A DNA stretch of 64,000 nt from Auanema rhodensis (Eukaryota; Nematoda; Chromadorea; Rhabditida; Rhabditidae): NCBI GenBank assembly GCA_964057225.1, contig OZ059895.1, positions 11,966,001 through 12,030,000 of the forward strand. Reading direction: 5' to 3'. The notes below the pieces were generated by a model, which did not search any database, had not been told where the DNA came from, and was given only the letters and a program-made list of their open reading frames with translations. A program made the translations under genes and the position numbers. Below are positions 38,945-48,148 of this stretch, piece after piece. Numbering within the stretch: the first letter of the stretch is position 1; each line of letters starts with the position of its first letter.

Positions 38945-40195
38945 ATGGCTGACACAGCGAATCAAAACCCTCCGCCGGGAAATAATACCCAAAACACTAC
39001 AAATAGCTCAGAGAATACCCAGACAGTGGAAGCAGCACTGCATAGAAACCAAAGAAAAAGAGGACCACCGGATGCATTTCGACAAGATGCGAAACATCCG
39101 AAAACTAACGCTAAATCAAAGAAATTACCCCCCATTCCGGGCACACCGCTAACTGCTAAGAAACTTTATACAACTGCTATCAAAACTACTAGGCATGCGA
39201 TAAGTTTGAATAAAAATAAAGCAACATCTAGTAAATCCACGCCCAAACGCTCTTCTCACTCTCCAAAAACAGTCATTGACACCGGCACTAACACTTATCT
39301 TCCAAATCACACTTCTCCTCAACGTCCTATTCAAACCGAAAACGCGGAAATCCTCACTTCTCCTATTCCTAGAAATTCCCCCTCTTCCACTGATCAATCT
39401 TTGCATGGGCACTCTCTGTCTCCTGTCTCTTCTTCGTCAGACAATAACATAAATTTGACTTCGAATGTTACAGAGCAGAGAAGTCGCCCTCAAATGGCAA
39501 ATCAGATGGAGCAAGATAATCCTCCTATCGCGAGAGCCAACAATGTTTCTATTCGCCATCATAAACCTACGCTTTATGATGGATCCGTACCATTCAATCT
39601 CTACATGCAAAGACTAGAAGGATATTTTGACGCACTTCAAGTCCCTATTGCCGAGAGACTTTCCCATCTTTATCTACTTCTTGGAACGGACAGAGCCGCC
39701 GAAGCTCTGCGAACTATACCAGCAGAAGACTTACGCCAAGGATGGAACCACGTCAAACGTCTACTATCGGAGAAATTACAACCTCCAGAAAAGAGGGATG
39801 CTGCATTTACGAAACTCACCCATTTGAAACAAGGAGAAAACGAAACGGTACAAAATTTCGCGCAACGTTGCAGAAATCTCGCTTACGAATCATGCAACAT
39901 GGACTCAACAGCTGACGAAAGAATACTACGTGTTTCGTTCTTAGGAGGACTAAGAAAGACTTTAAGAACACACGTCAATAACCGCAGCCCTATAACCTTC
40001 GATGCAGCTGTAACTATCGCCGAAACAGTAGAAGCCGACGAAGATCCGTCGCTACATATCAACAACTTGATCAAAAACGTGGAACAATTAGAGATCAATA
40101 ACGGTCTCATAAACCACATGAGAACCTCACAACAGGACAAAACCCATGACGAATCACAAACACACCAACCAAGAACGTTTTATGGAAATCAATCA
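38945..40195 (+). other. Gag: N-terminal region and capsid-like domain
   Basis: Residues 1-417 of the polyprotein. The first ~190 residues are Pro/Ser/Thr/Lys-rich and probably disordered. Residues about 200-385 resemble the Ty3/Gypsy retrotransposon gag domain: aromatic/Leu-rich helices, then LKQGENETVQNFAQRC, the usual central signature of this family, and FLGGL farther on. It would build the particle shell in the cytosol. Confidence 0.75.
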
Positions 40196-43100
40196 AGACC
40201 ACAACGCCCACAGGAACAATGGAATCAAAGAAGAGGAGGATACCGCCCACCAAGATACCAGGACGACCGACAAAATAACCGTCCCAACTTCAGACAAGAT
40301 AACAGAAACAATGGATACCAACGAGGATACAACAGTTATCGTAGTCCTCAACGGTACGATAGATACAACGATCGATACGATAACAGAAGAAACGACCGAT
40401 ATGATAACAGAGGAAACGATCGACATGAGCACAGAGGAAACGACCGATACAACCGCGGAAACTATCACGATCGCGGATTCCAACAAAGAAATCGCAGCAC
40501 TTCGCATGGACAACATAACAGGTACAGAGATCGTACCAGAAGCCCTAGCGTTGGTTTTCACGTTAACAAAGTGGAGAAAGAAACAGGAAAAACAAGGAAG
40601 ACACTTCCGTTCATACCGCTATTCTTATCCGTCATCGCTTTATCTTTGATACCCTGTCAGGCAGACAACACCTATCAACTCTGCATCGGCAAACGAGGAG
40701 GTATTTTCCTCGAACCACCTCGACCAACAACCTGCTCAGACTATGCACACAAAGACGGAGTCAAGATAAAAACAGTGGAACTATTTGCAGAAAATATGAA
40801 TTACAAAGAATGGGAAGCATGGAAATGCTCCAAGGAAATCTATAAAGCTTGCGCCTACGACTTATTCTTCATCAGGGAAAACAACCTCACATTACTCCGA
40901 ATAGAACCAGCCACTCCACAAGAATGCAAAACAGCCATTCAAGAGAGACGACACACGGATAACAACCTCAATCGGGAAGCTCCAGGACTATTCAAAACTC
41001 CTATGCCTACCAATACTCAATCAAAATCGTTCTGGTCATCCTCTTGCACAACAAAATCAAGATTCACATTAGAAAGAGGAATGATGACTAGCCTACACGA
41101 TGACACTATAATCTCCGACTTGTTTATCAACACTGAGGGATGCACTAAACAACAAGGTGTATGCAACACCACAAACGCAGTTATCACATGGATCCCACCC
41201 AATAACCATCGAAATTGTGATTACACAACTTTAGGAAAATTCGAAGCACTAATCAATAATGATACTGTTATAATCTCGGAAATACAAGGAGCATTCATCC
41301 TCAACGACGACACGCCAGACCCTATTGCTACAAGATGTATGAATAAGAACATCTATTCAACTGACAGCGGTACGTACATTTCCATCAACGAGTTAAAACC
41401 CCGACGTCAAAAGAGAAAAGCACCACAGGAGTACCCTACGAGATTCTTCAACATCACTATCTATCAATCACTTCGCCTCACAGACAGTTCTACAGGATTA
41501 CTACCAATGTACCAAACATATCGAAATCGTAAAAGACTGGATAGTACCTATAACCTTATAGACTACCTCAAAACATCTAGCGTACACATAGGGCTCATCA
41601 AATTCCTACAACTGGAAGCATCAAAACTAAAATATCGACTCTTATGGCACAACTACACCGATATCAACATGGTTATCCTACACACACTCGCAGAAGCCGA
41701 GATTCGACTTTCCACTGAAATCGCCATTGAACATCTATTACCATCAGAAATTACGGCAAAACTCAGCAAGCAAATCACTATCAGCGACTTTGCCACACGA
41801 TTACTAAACCACAAAGGCGACTATCTCGAACGAGCAAGACAAATAGCACTCGAAATAGCACAGACACCTACAACTCTGGCTACAGGTGAAACTATTCCAT
41901 CGTTGGAGGAATACTTATACCAACTTTACCCACCCAGAATGACAAAACTGCCTAGATCACGTACAGACACACAGGTCTACACCCAGATAGACGAAATACA
42001 AAAATTTCTCGAATACCTAGCTCAAAACAATCGTCTAAGCCGGATATCAAAAGAGGAAAGAGAAGCAGAAAACAAGAAATGGGCTGATCTCACAAGACAG
42101 TCAAACTCTTCAGCGATTACCTTTCCCAACTATACTCTCATCTTCAACGGACACGCACAAAACTACGGATTCCCGAAAACACTACCTACAGCCAGACCCA
42201 TCACGGAAGAAGACAGCTTATTATTTCAACAAACATATCTTCAGCTCATTGAGTCACCGGGTGCTAGTCCTACGACAACCACTACCACAACTACTACAAC
42301 TACAACAACCACTAGAACCCCTGCAACCACAGTTGACCCGACAACTACTACTTATCGGACACCTTTACCTCAATTCACAACCACACCAAGGAGATATCAT
42401 TATTACCAGAGTACAACAACTCCAGTAACTCCACCACCACGTCTTCTCACTACCACACCTCGCAGAGAACCTCCTAGGACAATTCCCACAACTCGGATTA
42501 CCACAAAACGAGCAACAACAACTCAACCGGTAGAGGAAATTAAATCTCACACAGGATCACAAGCACACCTCAATTTCCTACGAACACGAGCAGATATTAT
42601 TCAAAAATACGATGATCAACTACGACAACAAGATACAAGGTCTCACCTCCAATACTCTACGTCAAAACTCGAGGAGGAAATCTTACAAGCTTTCCAAATA
42701 ACAAAGAAAAGCGTTTGCAGAATGCAAAATAAACAGCTACTTACCTGGTGGGCAATCCTGCAAATTAATCCGACCATAGGAATTCGCACTATGCTTCGTC
42801 GACAGGACATTTCAGCCAAATTCGTCGGAGAACATCTCATCTACGTCATGCCATGCACCCCTGTACAAATAACACATGTATATTCGGATCACAAACGAGA
42901 CGATAAATGTTACCTGGAGACGCCTGTAGACACGGAACATCACGGCAAACTATTCATTACACCAGGATCAAGAGATTTGACACCATATGCTCACATCATA
43001 GCATGCGATATGGCTACATCAGATCCCTACAAAATAAACAATCAATGGATGAAAGATAATTCAACATTGAATGTAACTCACTTCTCATTTTCGGATGAAC

Positions 43101-46100
43101 TCACATCTGTAAAAATTGATCACATTAAGTTCAACAATTCCAACATATTTTCAAACCTCACGGAGTCAACATTTCCAATGGCACTGGCTATCTCCTACGG
43201 ATCGAGCTTAGCATCCTTACAAGCCACTCTGCCAGGAAAGCTGAAACCAGTCTTCAAACAGTCTGGATTCTCTAATCTAAATCCAATAGGCATTATAGGA
43301 GGAACAGTTGGAACGACATTAATGTTAGCAGATAACATATCAAACAACGCAGAAAAACAAATCACAAATTTCTTCGAATATGTAGGAGAATCAATTACAG
43401 CATGGATACTAAGGACACTAGCCATTATTGGAGGAATTCTCGTCGCAATAGGACTTATAACTGCTACCATCTGGGCATTAAAAATATATGCATGTACCAC
43501 AAGGATACCAATCAATCAAATAACATTCAAAGAAGAAGAAGAAGAACCAAGGCGAGAAAATAAAGAAATCGAACTTCAGCAATTACAACCACTGAATAAA
43601 TCTCAACAAAACAAATTCTATTCAAGAATCTCCCGATACGATCCCGACGCTCCACTATCAGACAACGACTTTCTAGCCTATCTACCACGATACGCCATGA
43701 AAGAATCAAGGATTAACTACATCGGAGGATCACGACTACCTTTCGTACCTCTCTCCATCCACAATCAGATCTTTACTGCTTTATGGGACACAGGAGCTTC
43801 TATATCATATATGAAGGAAAGCACATTTCAACAACTACCGGCAGCAACGATGGTTGGTGAAAAGACAACAGCTATCGTAGCAAACAAATCACGGTTTTCC
43901 TTCCTGGGCTACACAAGACTTCCAATTGTTATTGGAAAAACAGAGATTGAGCACAAAATACTGATTTCTGCCAACAACCACTGCCCAGCACCTATCTTAT
44001 TAGGAATAGACTTTATAGAAGCCCTCAGCAAAATAGGAATAAATACATCATTGCGACCACTTCAGAATTCATTGCTAGTCGGAGATACAATAGTACCTCT
44101 AGCACAAGACTACTCACCGTGGACCGAGAACCACACGATAGCTCATGTAGTAAGCCTGGAAACTAAACAGTTTTACCCAGGAGAAACCAGATCGCTCACG
44201 TTGGAAGTAGACGATCCAGCATCATACGCACAAGCTTTTATAAGAAGTTCACAACGAATAGGAAAAATGACTTTCGCCCCTACAACTTTCACGCCAACAG
44301 GATACGGGGTTCAGATATTCGCTACAAATATCTCACCCGAAACAATCAAAATTAAAACAAATCAAGGAATCGGAACTGCTTACGCTATCCCAAAAGATAT
44401 CAAAGAACAAAAAGGACAATACGTCCCACCGGAAGCAAGATGGGAAGAACAACTACCATACTTCCCAGACGACTTCATAAAGGATCTCGACGTAACAAAC
44501 ACCATCTTCACCCAATTGGAAAGACAAGAATTAAAGAAAATAGTACTTAGAAATAAGGAGGCTTTCTTGAACGAGGATCGCAATATCGGACTTTTTAAAG
44601 GACCAGTGGAACATAATATACCTATCATACCAGGAAAATTTCCATCATTTCAAATCACATACAGGATCCCTCTAACTCAACAAGAAGAAGTCGAAAAACA
44701 GGTGGAGGAAATGCTCGAACAAGGTATAATAGAACCATCAATTTCTATTACCACAAGTCCCGTTATACTCGTCAAAAAGAAGGACAAAACATACCGTTTT
44801 GTTACGGATTTTCGAGCATTAAATGCCATAACACTAAAGCAGATATACGTCATTTCAAACATACAAGATATTCTCGATCTAGCAGCAGGAGCATGCATCT
44901 TCACTAACTTTGATTTGGTATCAGGATTCTTCCAAATACCTCTGCGTAAAGAAGATCGACATTTAACAGCATTTACTACAACTAGTGGTACATACCAATA
45001 CTGTCGAATGCCCATGGGACTCTGTGGAGCCCCACATACATTCCAAAACGCAGTACGGTACCTACAACAACATGTACGCTGCAAACTCTTCGTATATCTA
45101 GACGATCTTCTGCTTATATCAGAATCAACCACACAACATCTTCAAGATATCGAAGAAGTTTTGAGAGTAGCAATAGAGCTAGGATTCAAAATTAAGCTGA
45201 AGAAATGCACCTTTGGACAAAGAGAAGTCAAGTTTCTCGGATTTATAGTCGGATATGAGGGAATAAAACCGGACCCTCAGAAAATTAAAGCCATCAGAGA
45301 CTACCCCAGACCAAAGTCAACAACAGGAGTCAGAGCTTTCATGGGCGTCGTTAACTACTTTCGAAGATTCATCAAAAATGCCGCGGGAATTGCCTCACCT
45401 CTCTACGACCTCACAAAAAAGGATAAAGCTTTCACATGGGGAGACAAAGAAGAAAAATCTTTCCAACACCTGAAGAAAGTCCTTTGTCAAGCACCGGTTC
45501 TTCAGGCACCTAGAGCAAAACGACCATACGTAGTTGAAAGCGACGGAAGCATAATTGCAGTAGGAGCAGTTCTATTGCAATCTGCGGATGATCAAGAACC
45601 ATTGCACCCAATAGCTTTCGCTAGCCGTAAACTAAACAAAGCAGAAAGGAACTACCCCCCGATTGAGATCGAAGCCTTAGCCCTAACTTTCGCAGTTCAT
45701 CAGTTTCGCACCTACATCTTAGGAGCACCGATCAAAATCATAACCGATCATAGACCCTTAACTAGCCTTATGACAAGAAAAGACCTCATAGGAAGACTAG
45801 CCAAATTTCAAATAGTACTCCAAGAGTATGATATTGAAATTATCTATCGCCCAGGACGTCTTAATAGCGTTTGTGACGCATTATCAAGATACTTCGAAGA
45901 CGAAATCAACGAAGCGAAGGAAAGAAAGAAGAAAACGAAAGAATCTCCCACGCATCAAATCTCTACTATTACAACTATCACGGACCTTCGGACAATTCAA
46001 GAGGAAACAGAATGGATCATGGAAACAAAAGAAAAGATTCAGAACAAAACAGCAGGAAGGCAACTAACAGATCGATATATAGTTCAAAATAATATTCTCT

Positions 46101-47800
46101 ATGCAAAGCCAAAAACAGCATTCCAAACACCTCGAGCCGTTCTACCCAATGATCCAACAATTACTACAGCAATAATTGATAAGTTTCATAAGGACCCATT
46201 ACTAGGAGCTCATCTAGGAATCAACAAAACACATGACTCAATTCTACGCCGTTATACATGGACAGGAATGCAAGAAGATATCACCAACTACGTCAACAGA
46301 TGTCTTCAGTGCGCAAAAAGGAAAAATAACCCGCATGAAGCAACGGTGGAACCCATGAGAAACTTTCCCACCGTTTCACAACCTTGGGAAAGAGTTCACA
46401 TGGACATTCTCGGACCACTACCACGAACACAAAACGGGAACAGATATATCTTATCAATACAGGACGCGTTCTCCAAATGGATAATAGCAACACCATTATT
46501 AAGACAAACATCAGAAGAAATCATAACAGCAATTAAGAAAAACCTGTTCTTTGTTTTCGGACCACCAAAAAGGATCATAACGGACAACGGATCCAATTTT
46601 GTTTCTCACGAATTCAAAACAATGTGCGAACAACTAGGTTCCGAGCATCATACAACTATGCCATATTACAAGAATGCAAATGGACAAGTGGAACGACTAC
46701 ACAGAACACTAGAAGAAGCACTAACGTCGTACGTAAATACGGAACAGGACAATTGGGATGATATACTACCTAAGATAGTATTCACACTCAACAGGCTACC
46801 TAATGCCACAACTCGCACACCGCCCTACGATTGTATCTTTGGTCAGGCAGCGCGACTACCAATCGACCACAACCTGGACACTCCCGCACCCACTCTCAAA
46901 CCCACAGGAGATTTACATGAGAAAATATACGAAAGGATAACAAGGAACAATGAGAAGATGAAGAAGAAATACGACGAGGCACACAAGATACAAGAACGAG
47001 AACTCTACGTGGATAACAGAGCTCTCGTCAAACGGGCAAAGCCCACCAACAAACTGCAAGCAGTCAGTGATGGACCGTACCTCATAAAAGAAATAAATAA
47101 AAATAATGTCATATTAGCAGATGACGACGGGAATAGAATACGGGCTCATAAGAATAATATAAGATATTTTCCACCCGATGACAATAACATCGAGGAAAGC
47201 GAGCACGGCAGAAATGACGCGGGATCCGCTATTTATAGCAACAGGTCCCGGCACGATCAGGTCAATACGCGCGCTCAGAACAACGGTCAAGCCACGCCCC
47301 CAATTTCTGATTCGGACAGCGATAACGAGGACGAGTTCTACGAACAAAGCCGACCTATAATAACAACTAAAGAAACAATAACACCGCAGGAAGATACGTT
47401 GGAAAGACAACAAGAAAGTTATCAATCGGAATCTGGACTAGATACAGCAGACAAGACATCTACGAACAAAGAAGAAAACAACCAATTCCAACAATTGGTC
47501 GACAAAATTGGAGAAGAAACAAGACAAGAGCTCTACGAAGAAAGACAAAAAGAGTTACCTACAATCAAAAGATGGAGCTCAGCTCTCAAATTGGCACTCG
47601 GTTTAGAAGACAAAAATCCGATTACTCCTCCAAAACCGTTTCACGTACCAATAAGGTACAACAGCGTGATACCCCCTTTAAAACCTAAAAGTAGGCTTAC
47701 ACGCTCTCAGATACCTGATGCCCATATCAATTTACCAAACACATCGGTTGAACGAAAGAAACGACCTTCAACAGTGATAGGAGGACCAACAACTATCTAA
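38945..47800 (+). CDS. Gag-env-pol polyprotein (2951 aa)
   Basis: One uninterrupted frame encodes all the core retroelement functions. The start is the first ATG of the frame and sits in the context AAAAATGG. Order by residue: gag N-terminal region and capsid-like domain (1-417), Arg/Gly-rich nucleocapsid (418-536), signal-anchor-like helix (554-573), envelope-like ectodomain (574-1482), transmembrane helix (1491-1512), cytosolic linker, aspartic protease (about 1590-1700), reverse transcriptase (about 1905-2105), RNase H (about 2190-2320), integrase (about 2395-2720) and a unique tail (2740-2951). Known env-bearing Ty3/Gypsy elements usually encode env as a separate ORF after pol, so the internal position is exceptional. 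There is no frameshift or stop between gag and pol, so their ratio must be set some other way. Confidence 0.95.
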   Translation: MADTANQNPPPGNNTQNTTNSSENTQTVEAALHRNQRKRGPPDAFRQDAKHPKTNAKSKKLPPIPGTPLTAKKLYTTAIKTTRHAISLNKNKATSSKSTPKRSSHSPKTVIDTGTNTYLPNHTSPQRPIQTENAEILTSPIPRNSPSSTDQSLHGHSLSPVSSSSDNNINLTSNVTEQRSRPQMANQMEQDNPPIARANNVSIRHHKPTLYDGSVPFNLYMQRLEGYFDALQVPIAERLSHLYLLLGTDRAAEALRTIPAEDLRQGWNHVKRLLSEKLQPPEKRDAAFTKLTHLKQGENETVQNFAQRCRNLAYESCNMDSTADERILRVSFLGGLRKTLRTHVNNRSPITFDAAVTIAETVEADEDPSLHINNLIKNVEQLEINNGLINHMRTSQQDKTHDESQTHQPRTFYGNQSRPQRPQEQWNQRRGGYRPPRYQDDRQNNRPNFRQDNRNNGYQRGYNSYRSPQRYDRYNDRYDNRRNDRYDNRGNDRHEHRGNDRYNRGNYHDRGFQQRNRSTSHGQHNRYRDRTRSPSVGFHVNKVEKETGKTRKTLPFIPLFLSVIALSLIPCQADNTYQLCIGKRGGIFLEPPRPTTCSDYAHKDGVKIKTVELFAENMNYKEWEAWKCSKEIYKACAYDLFFIRENNLTLLRIEPATPQECKTAIQERRHTDNNLNREAPGLFKTPMPTNTQSKSFWSSSCTTKSRFTLERGMMTSLHDDTIISDLFINTEGCTKQQGVCNTTNAVITWIPPNNHRNCDYTTLGKFEALINNDTVIISEIQGAFILNDDTPDPIATRCMNKNIYSTDSGTYISINELKPRRQKRKAPQEYPTRFFNITIYQSLRLTDSSTGLLPMYQTYRNRKRLDSTYNLIDYLKTSSVHIGLIKFLQLEASKLKYRLLWHNYTDINMVILHTLAEAEIRLSTEIAIEHLLPSEITAKLSKQITISDFATRLLNHKGDYLERARQIALEIAQTPTTLATGETIPSLEEYLYQLYPPRMTKLPRSRTDTQVYTQIDEIQKFLEYLAQNNRLSRISKEEREAENKKWADLTRQSNSSAITFPNYTLIFNGHAQNYGFPKTLPTARPITEEDSLLFQQTYLQLIESPGASPTTTTTTTTTTTTTTRTPATTVDPTTTTYRTPLPQFTTTPRRYHYYQSTTTPVTPPPRLLTTTPRREPPRTIPTTRITTKRATTTQPVEEIKSHTGSQAHLNFLRTRADIIQKYDDQLRQQDTRSHLQYSTSKLEEEILQAFQITKKSVCRMQNKQLLTWWAILQINPTIGIRTMLRRQDISAKFVGEHLIYVMPCTPVQITHVYSDHKRDDKCYLETPVDTEHHGKLFITPGSRDLTPYAHIIACDMATSDPYKINNQWMKDNSTLNVTHFSFSDELTSVKIDHIKFNNSNIFSNLTESTFPMALAISYGSSLASLQATLPGKLKPVFKQSGFSNLNPIGIIGGTVGTTLMLADNISNNAEKQITNFFEYVGESITAWILRTLAIIGGILVAIGLITATIWALKIYACTTRIPINQITFKEEEEEPRRENKEIELQQLQPLNKSQQNKFYSRISRYDPDAPLSDNDFLAYLPRYAMKESRINYIGGSRLPFVPLSIHNQIFTALWDTGASISYMKESTFQQLPAATMVGEKTTAIVANKSRFSFLGYTRLPIVIGKTEIEHKILISANNHCPAPILLGIDFIEALSKIGINTSLRPLQNSLLVGDTIVPLAQDYSPWTENHTIAHVVSLETKQFYPGETRSLTLEVDDPASYAQAFIRSSQRIGKMTFAPTTFTPTGYGVQIFATNISPETIKIKTNQGIGTAYAIPKDIKEQKGQYVPPEARWEEQLPYFPDDFIKDLDVTNTIFTQLERQELKKIVLRNKEAFLNEDRNIGLFKGPVEHNIPIIPGKFPSFQITYRIPLTQQEEVEKQVEEMLEQGIIEPSISITTSPVILVKKKDKTYRFVTDFRALNAITLKQIYVISNIQDILDLAAGACIFTNFDLVSGFFQIPLRKEDRHLTAFTTTSGTYQYCRMPMGLCGAPHTFQNAVRYLQQHVRCKLFVYLDDLLLISESTTQHLQDIEEVLRVAIELGFKIKLKKCTFGQREVKFLGFIVGYEGIKPDPQKIKAIRDYPRPKSTTGVRAFMGVVNYFRRFIKNAAGIASPLYDLTKKDKAFTWGDKEEKSFQHLKKVLCQAPVLQAPRAKRPYVVESDGSIIAVGAVLLQSADDQEPLHPIAFASRKLNKAERNYPPIEIEALALTFAVHQFRTYILGAPIKIITDHRPLTSLMTRKDLIGRLAKFQIVLQEYDIEIIYRPGRLNSVCDALSRYFEDEINEAKERKKKTKESPTHQISTITTITDLRTIQEETEWIMETKEKIQNKTAGRQLTDRYIVQNNILYAKPKTAFQTPRAVLPNDPTITTAIIDKFHKDPLLGAHLGINKTHDSILRRYTWTGMQEDITNYVNRCLQCAKRKNNPHEATVEPMRNFPTVSQPWERVHMDILGPLPRTQNGNRYILSIQDAFSKWIIATPLLRQTSEEIITAIKKNLFFVFGPPKRIITDNGSNFVSHEFKTMCEQLGSEHHTTMPYYKNANGQVERLHRTLEEALTSYVNTEQDNWDDILPKIVFTLNRLPNATTRTPPYDCIFGQAARLPIDHNLDTPAPTLKPTGDLHEKIYERITRNNEKMKKKYDEAHKIQERELYVDNRALVKRAKPTNKLQAVSDGPYLIKEINKNNVILADDDGNRIRAHKNNIRYFPPDDNNIEESEHGRNDAGSAIYSNRSRHDQVNTRAQNNGQATPPISDSDSDNEDEFYEQSRPIITTKETITPQEDTLERQQESYQSESGLDTADKTSTNKEENNQFQQLVDKIGEETRQELYEERQKELPTIKRWSSALKLALGLEDKNPITPPKPFHVPIRYNSVIPPLKPKSRLTRSQIPDAHINLPNTSVERKKRPSTVIGGPTTI
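40196..40552 (+). other. Arg/Gly-rich nucleocapsid-like region
   Basis: Residues 418-536. Dominated by Arg, Asn, Tyr, Asp and Gly, with an imperfect tandem motif of the form NDRYDNRG. It has no Cys-His knuckle (CX2CX4HX4C), which most Ty3/Gypsy nucleocapsids have. Nucleic acid binding is therefore expected through basic RG-type repeats. The repetitive DNA opens long ORFs in other frames (40146 plus strand, 40193 minus strand), which are shadows. Confidence 0.7.
40604..40663 (+). other. Internal signal peptide or signal anchor
   Basis: Residues 554-573. Basic residues (KTRK) precede a hydrophobic run of about 16 residues ending in PCQA, followed by Asp. This is a standard signal peptide layout with predicted cleavage after A573. 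It is embedded in the polyprotein right after nucleocapsid, and cleavage here would separate gag from the envelope-like domain. Confidence 0.7.
40664..43414 (+). other. Envelope-like glycoprotein ectodomain
   Basis: Residues 574-1490. Many cysteines and at least ten N-glycosylation sequons (for example NLT, NTT, NDT, NIT, NYT, NSS, NST, NVT). A furin-type site RQKR lies at 821-824, a Thr/Pro-rich mucin-like stretch at about 1110-1196, and a Gly-rich hydrophobic stretch (GIIGGTVGTT) some 50 residues before the membrane helix. The family was not recognised with certainty. The cysteine-rich N-terminal part reminded me of rhabdovirus/chuvirus-type (class III) glycoproteins, but that is a weak impression. 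The role would be membrane fusion or cell-cell transfer, by inference. Confidence 0.7.
43415..43480 (+). other. Envelope transmembrane helix
   Basis: Residues 1491-1512: TLAIIGGILVAIGLITATIWAL, uncharged and followed by Lys, Cys and Arg. With the signal segment at 554-573 it returns the chain to the cytosol before protease. A short charged tail with a Glu run (EEEEE, about residue 1527) follows. Confidence 0.8.
43712..44044 (+). other. Retroviral-type aspartic protease domain
   Basis: Residues about 1590-1700. Catalytic DTGAS at 1615-1619 and the conserved hydrophobic-Gly motif ILLG at 1684-1687. It would act as a homodimer to release the capsid, enzymes and possibly the envelope-pol junction. 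Confidence 0.85.
44657..45259 (+). other. Reverse transcriptase domain
   Basis: Residues about 1905-2105. Contains the fingers motif around RFVTDFRALN (1951-1960), catalytic D1990 in FDLVSGFFQIPL, the MGLCGAPHTFQ block, and catalytic D2053/D2054 in YLDD. All catalytic aspartates are present. Confidence 0.95.
45512..45904 (+). other. RNase H domain
   Basis: Residues about 2190-2320, after a short connection region. D2200 (in ESDGS), the Glu-rich EIEAL motif (E2241/E2243), D2268 (in TDHRPL) and a later DALSR aspartate give the expected acidic active site. Confidence 0.9.
46127..47104 (+). other. Integrase domain with GPY/F module
   Basis: Residues about 2395-2720. Zinc-binding HHCC: H2415, H2423, C2453, C2456. 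Catalytic DD35E: D2487, D2547, E2583, with exactly 35 residues between the last two. The GPY/F module is at about 2710-2712 (DGPYLI). No chromodomain is visible, so the reason for insertion in the 5S spacer is not explained by a known reader domain. Confidence 0.95.
47162..47797 (+). other. Unique C-terminal tail of the polyprotein
   Basis: Residues 2740-2951. Asp/Glu/Ser-rich first half (SDSDSDNEDE at about 2785-2795), a central helix-forming charged stretch, then a Pro-rich basic end with KPKSRLTRSQ and RKKRP. I recognise no domain. It could be a fused accessory protein or an integrase targeting tail; both are guesses. Confidence 0.6.
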
Positions 47801-47973
47801 AACAAGTTTGAAAATTCATTTTTTTATCATAATTACTTTATTTATACTTTTGCATCATTTTCCCATTTTTCTCATCAAACAAACAACAATAATCAGTCAT
47901 TCAAGTTTTCGAATTTTGATTTTTTTTTTGTCATCAATCACACTATCTCTCTAAAAATTCTACCTTATCTGTT

Positions 47974-48010
<37 letters not shown>

Positions 48011-48033
48011 GATTCATCACCTACAGTAACCTG

Positions 48034-48066
<33 letters not shown>

Positions 48067-48089
48067 GATTCATCACCTACAGTAACCTG

Positions 48090-48123
<34 letters not shown>

Positions 48124-48136
48124 CTTTGCATGGAGC
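47801..48136 (+). other. A/T-tract intergenic region
   Basis: T-rich after the polyprotein stop, then A-tracts of 35, 32 and 30 bases (47975-48009, 48034-48065, 48090-48119). No poly(A) signal AATAAA follows the polyprotein here, and no ORF is visible. Confidence 0.8.
47978..48119 (+). repeat. 56-bp tandem repeat of a 24-mer plus A-tract
   Basis: The same 24-nt sequence (starting CGATTCATC, ending GTAACCTG) stands at 48010-48033 and 48066-48089, each flanked by about 30 A residues. A partial third start (CCTG) follows the last tract. Confidence 0.85.
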
Positions 48137-48148
48137 TATATAAGCTCA
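48137..48148 (+). promoter_or_regulatory. TATA-like element before the second ORF
   Basis: TATATAAGCTCA, identical over 12 bases to 38891-38902, placed 66 bp before the ATG at 48203. An A21 tract (48163-48183) lies between and accounts for the slightly longer distance. It probably starts a subgenomic mRNA. Confidence 0.5.

Noticed and set aside
40146..40649. Overlapping ORFs in the nucleocapsid region (167 codons plus strand, 122 codons minus strand)
   Set aside because: Low-complexity shadows of the repetitive Arg/Asn/Asp codons of the polyprotein frame.
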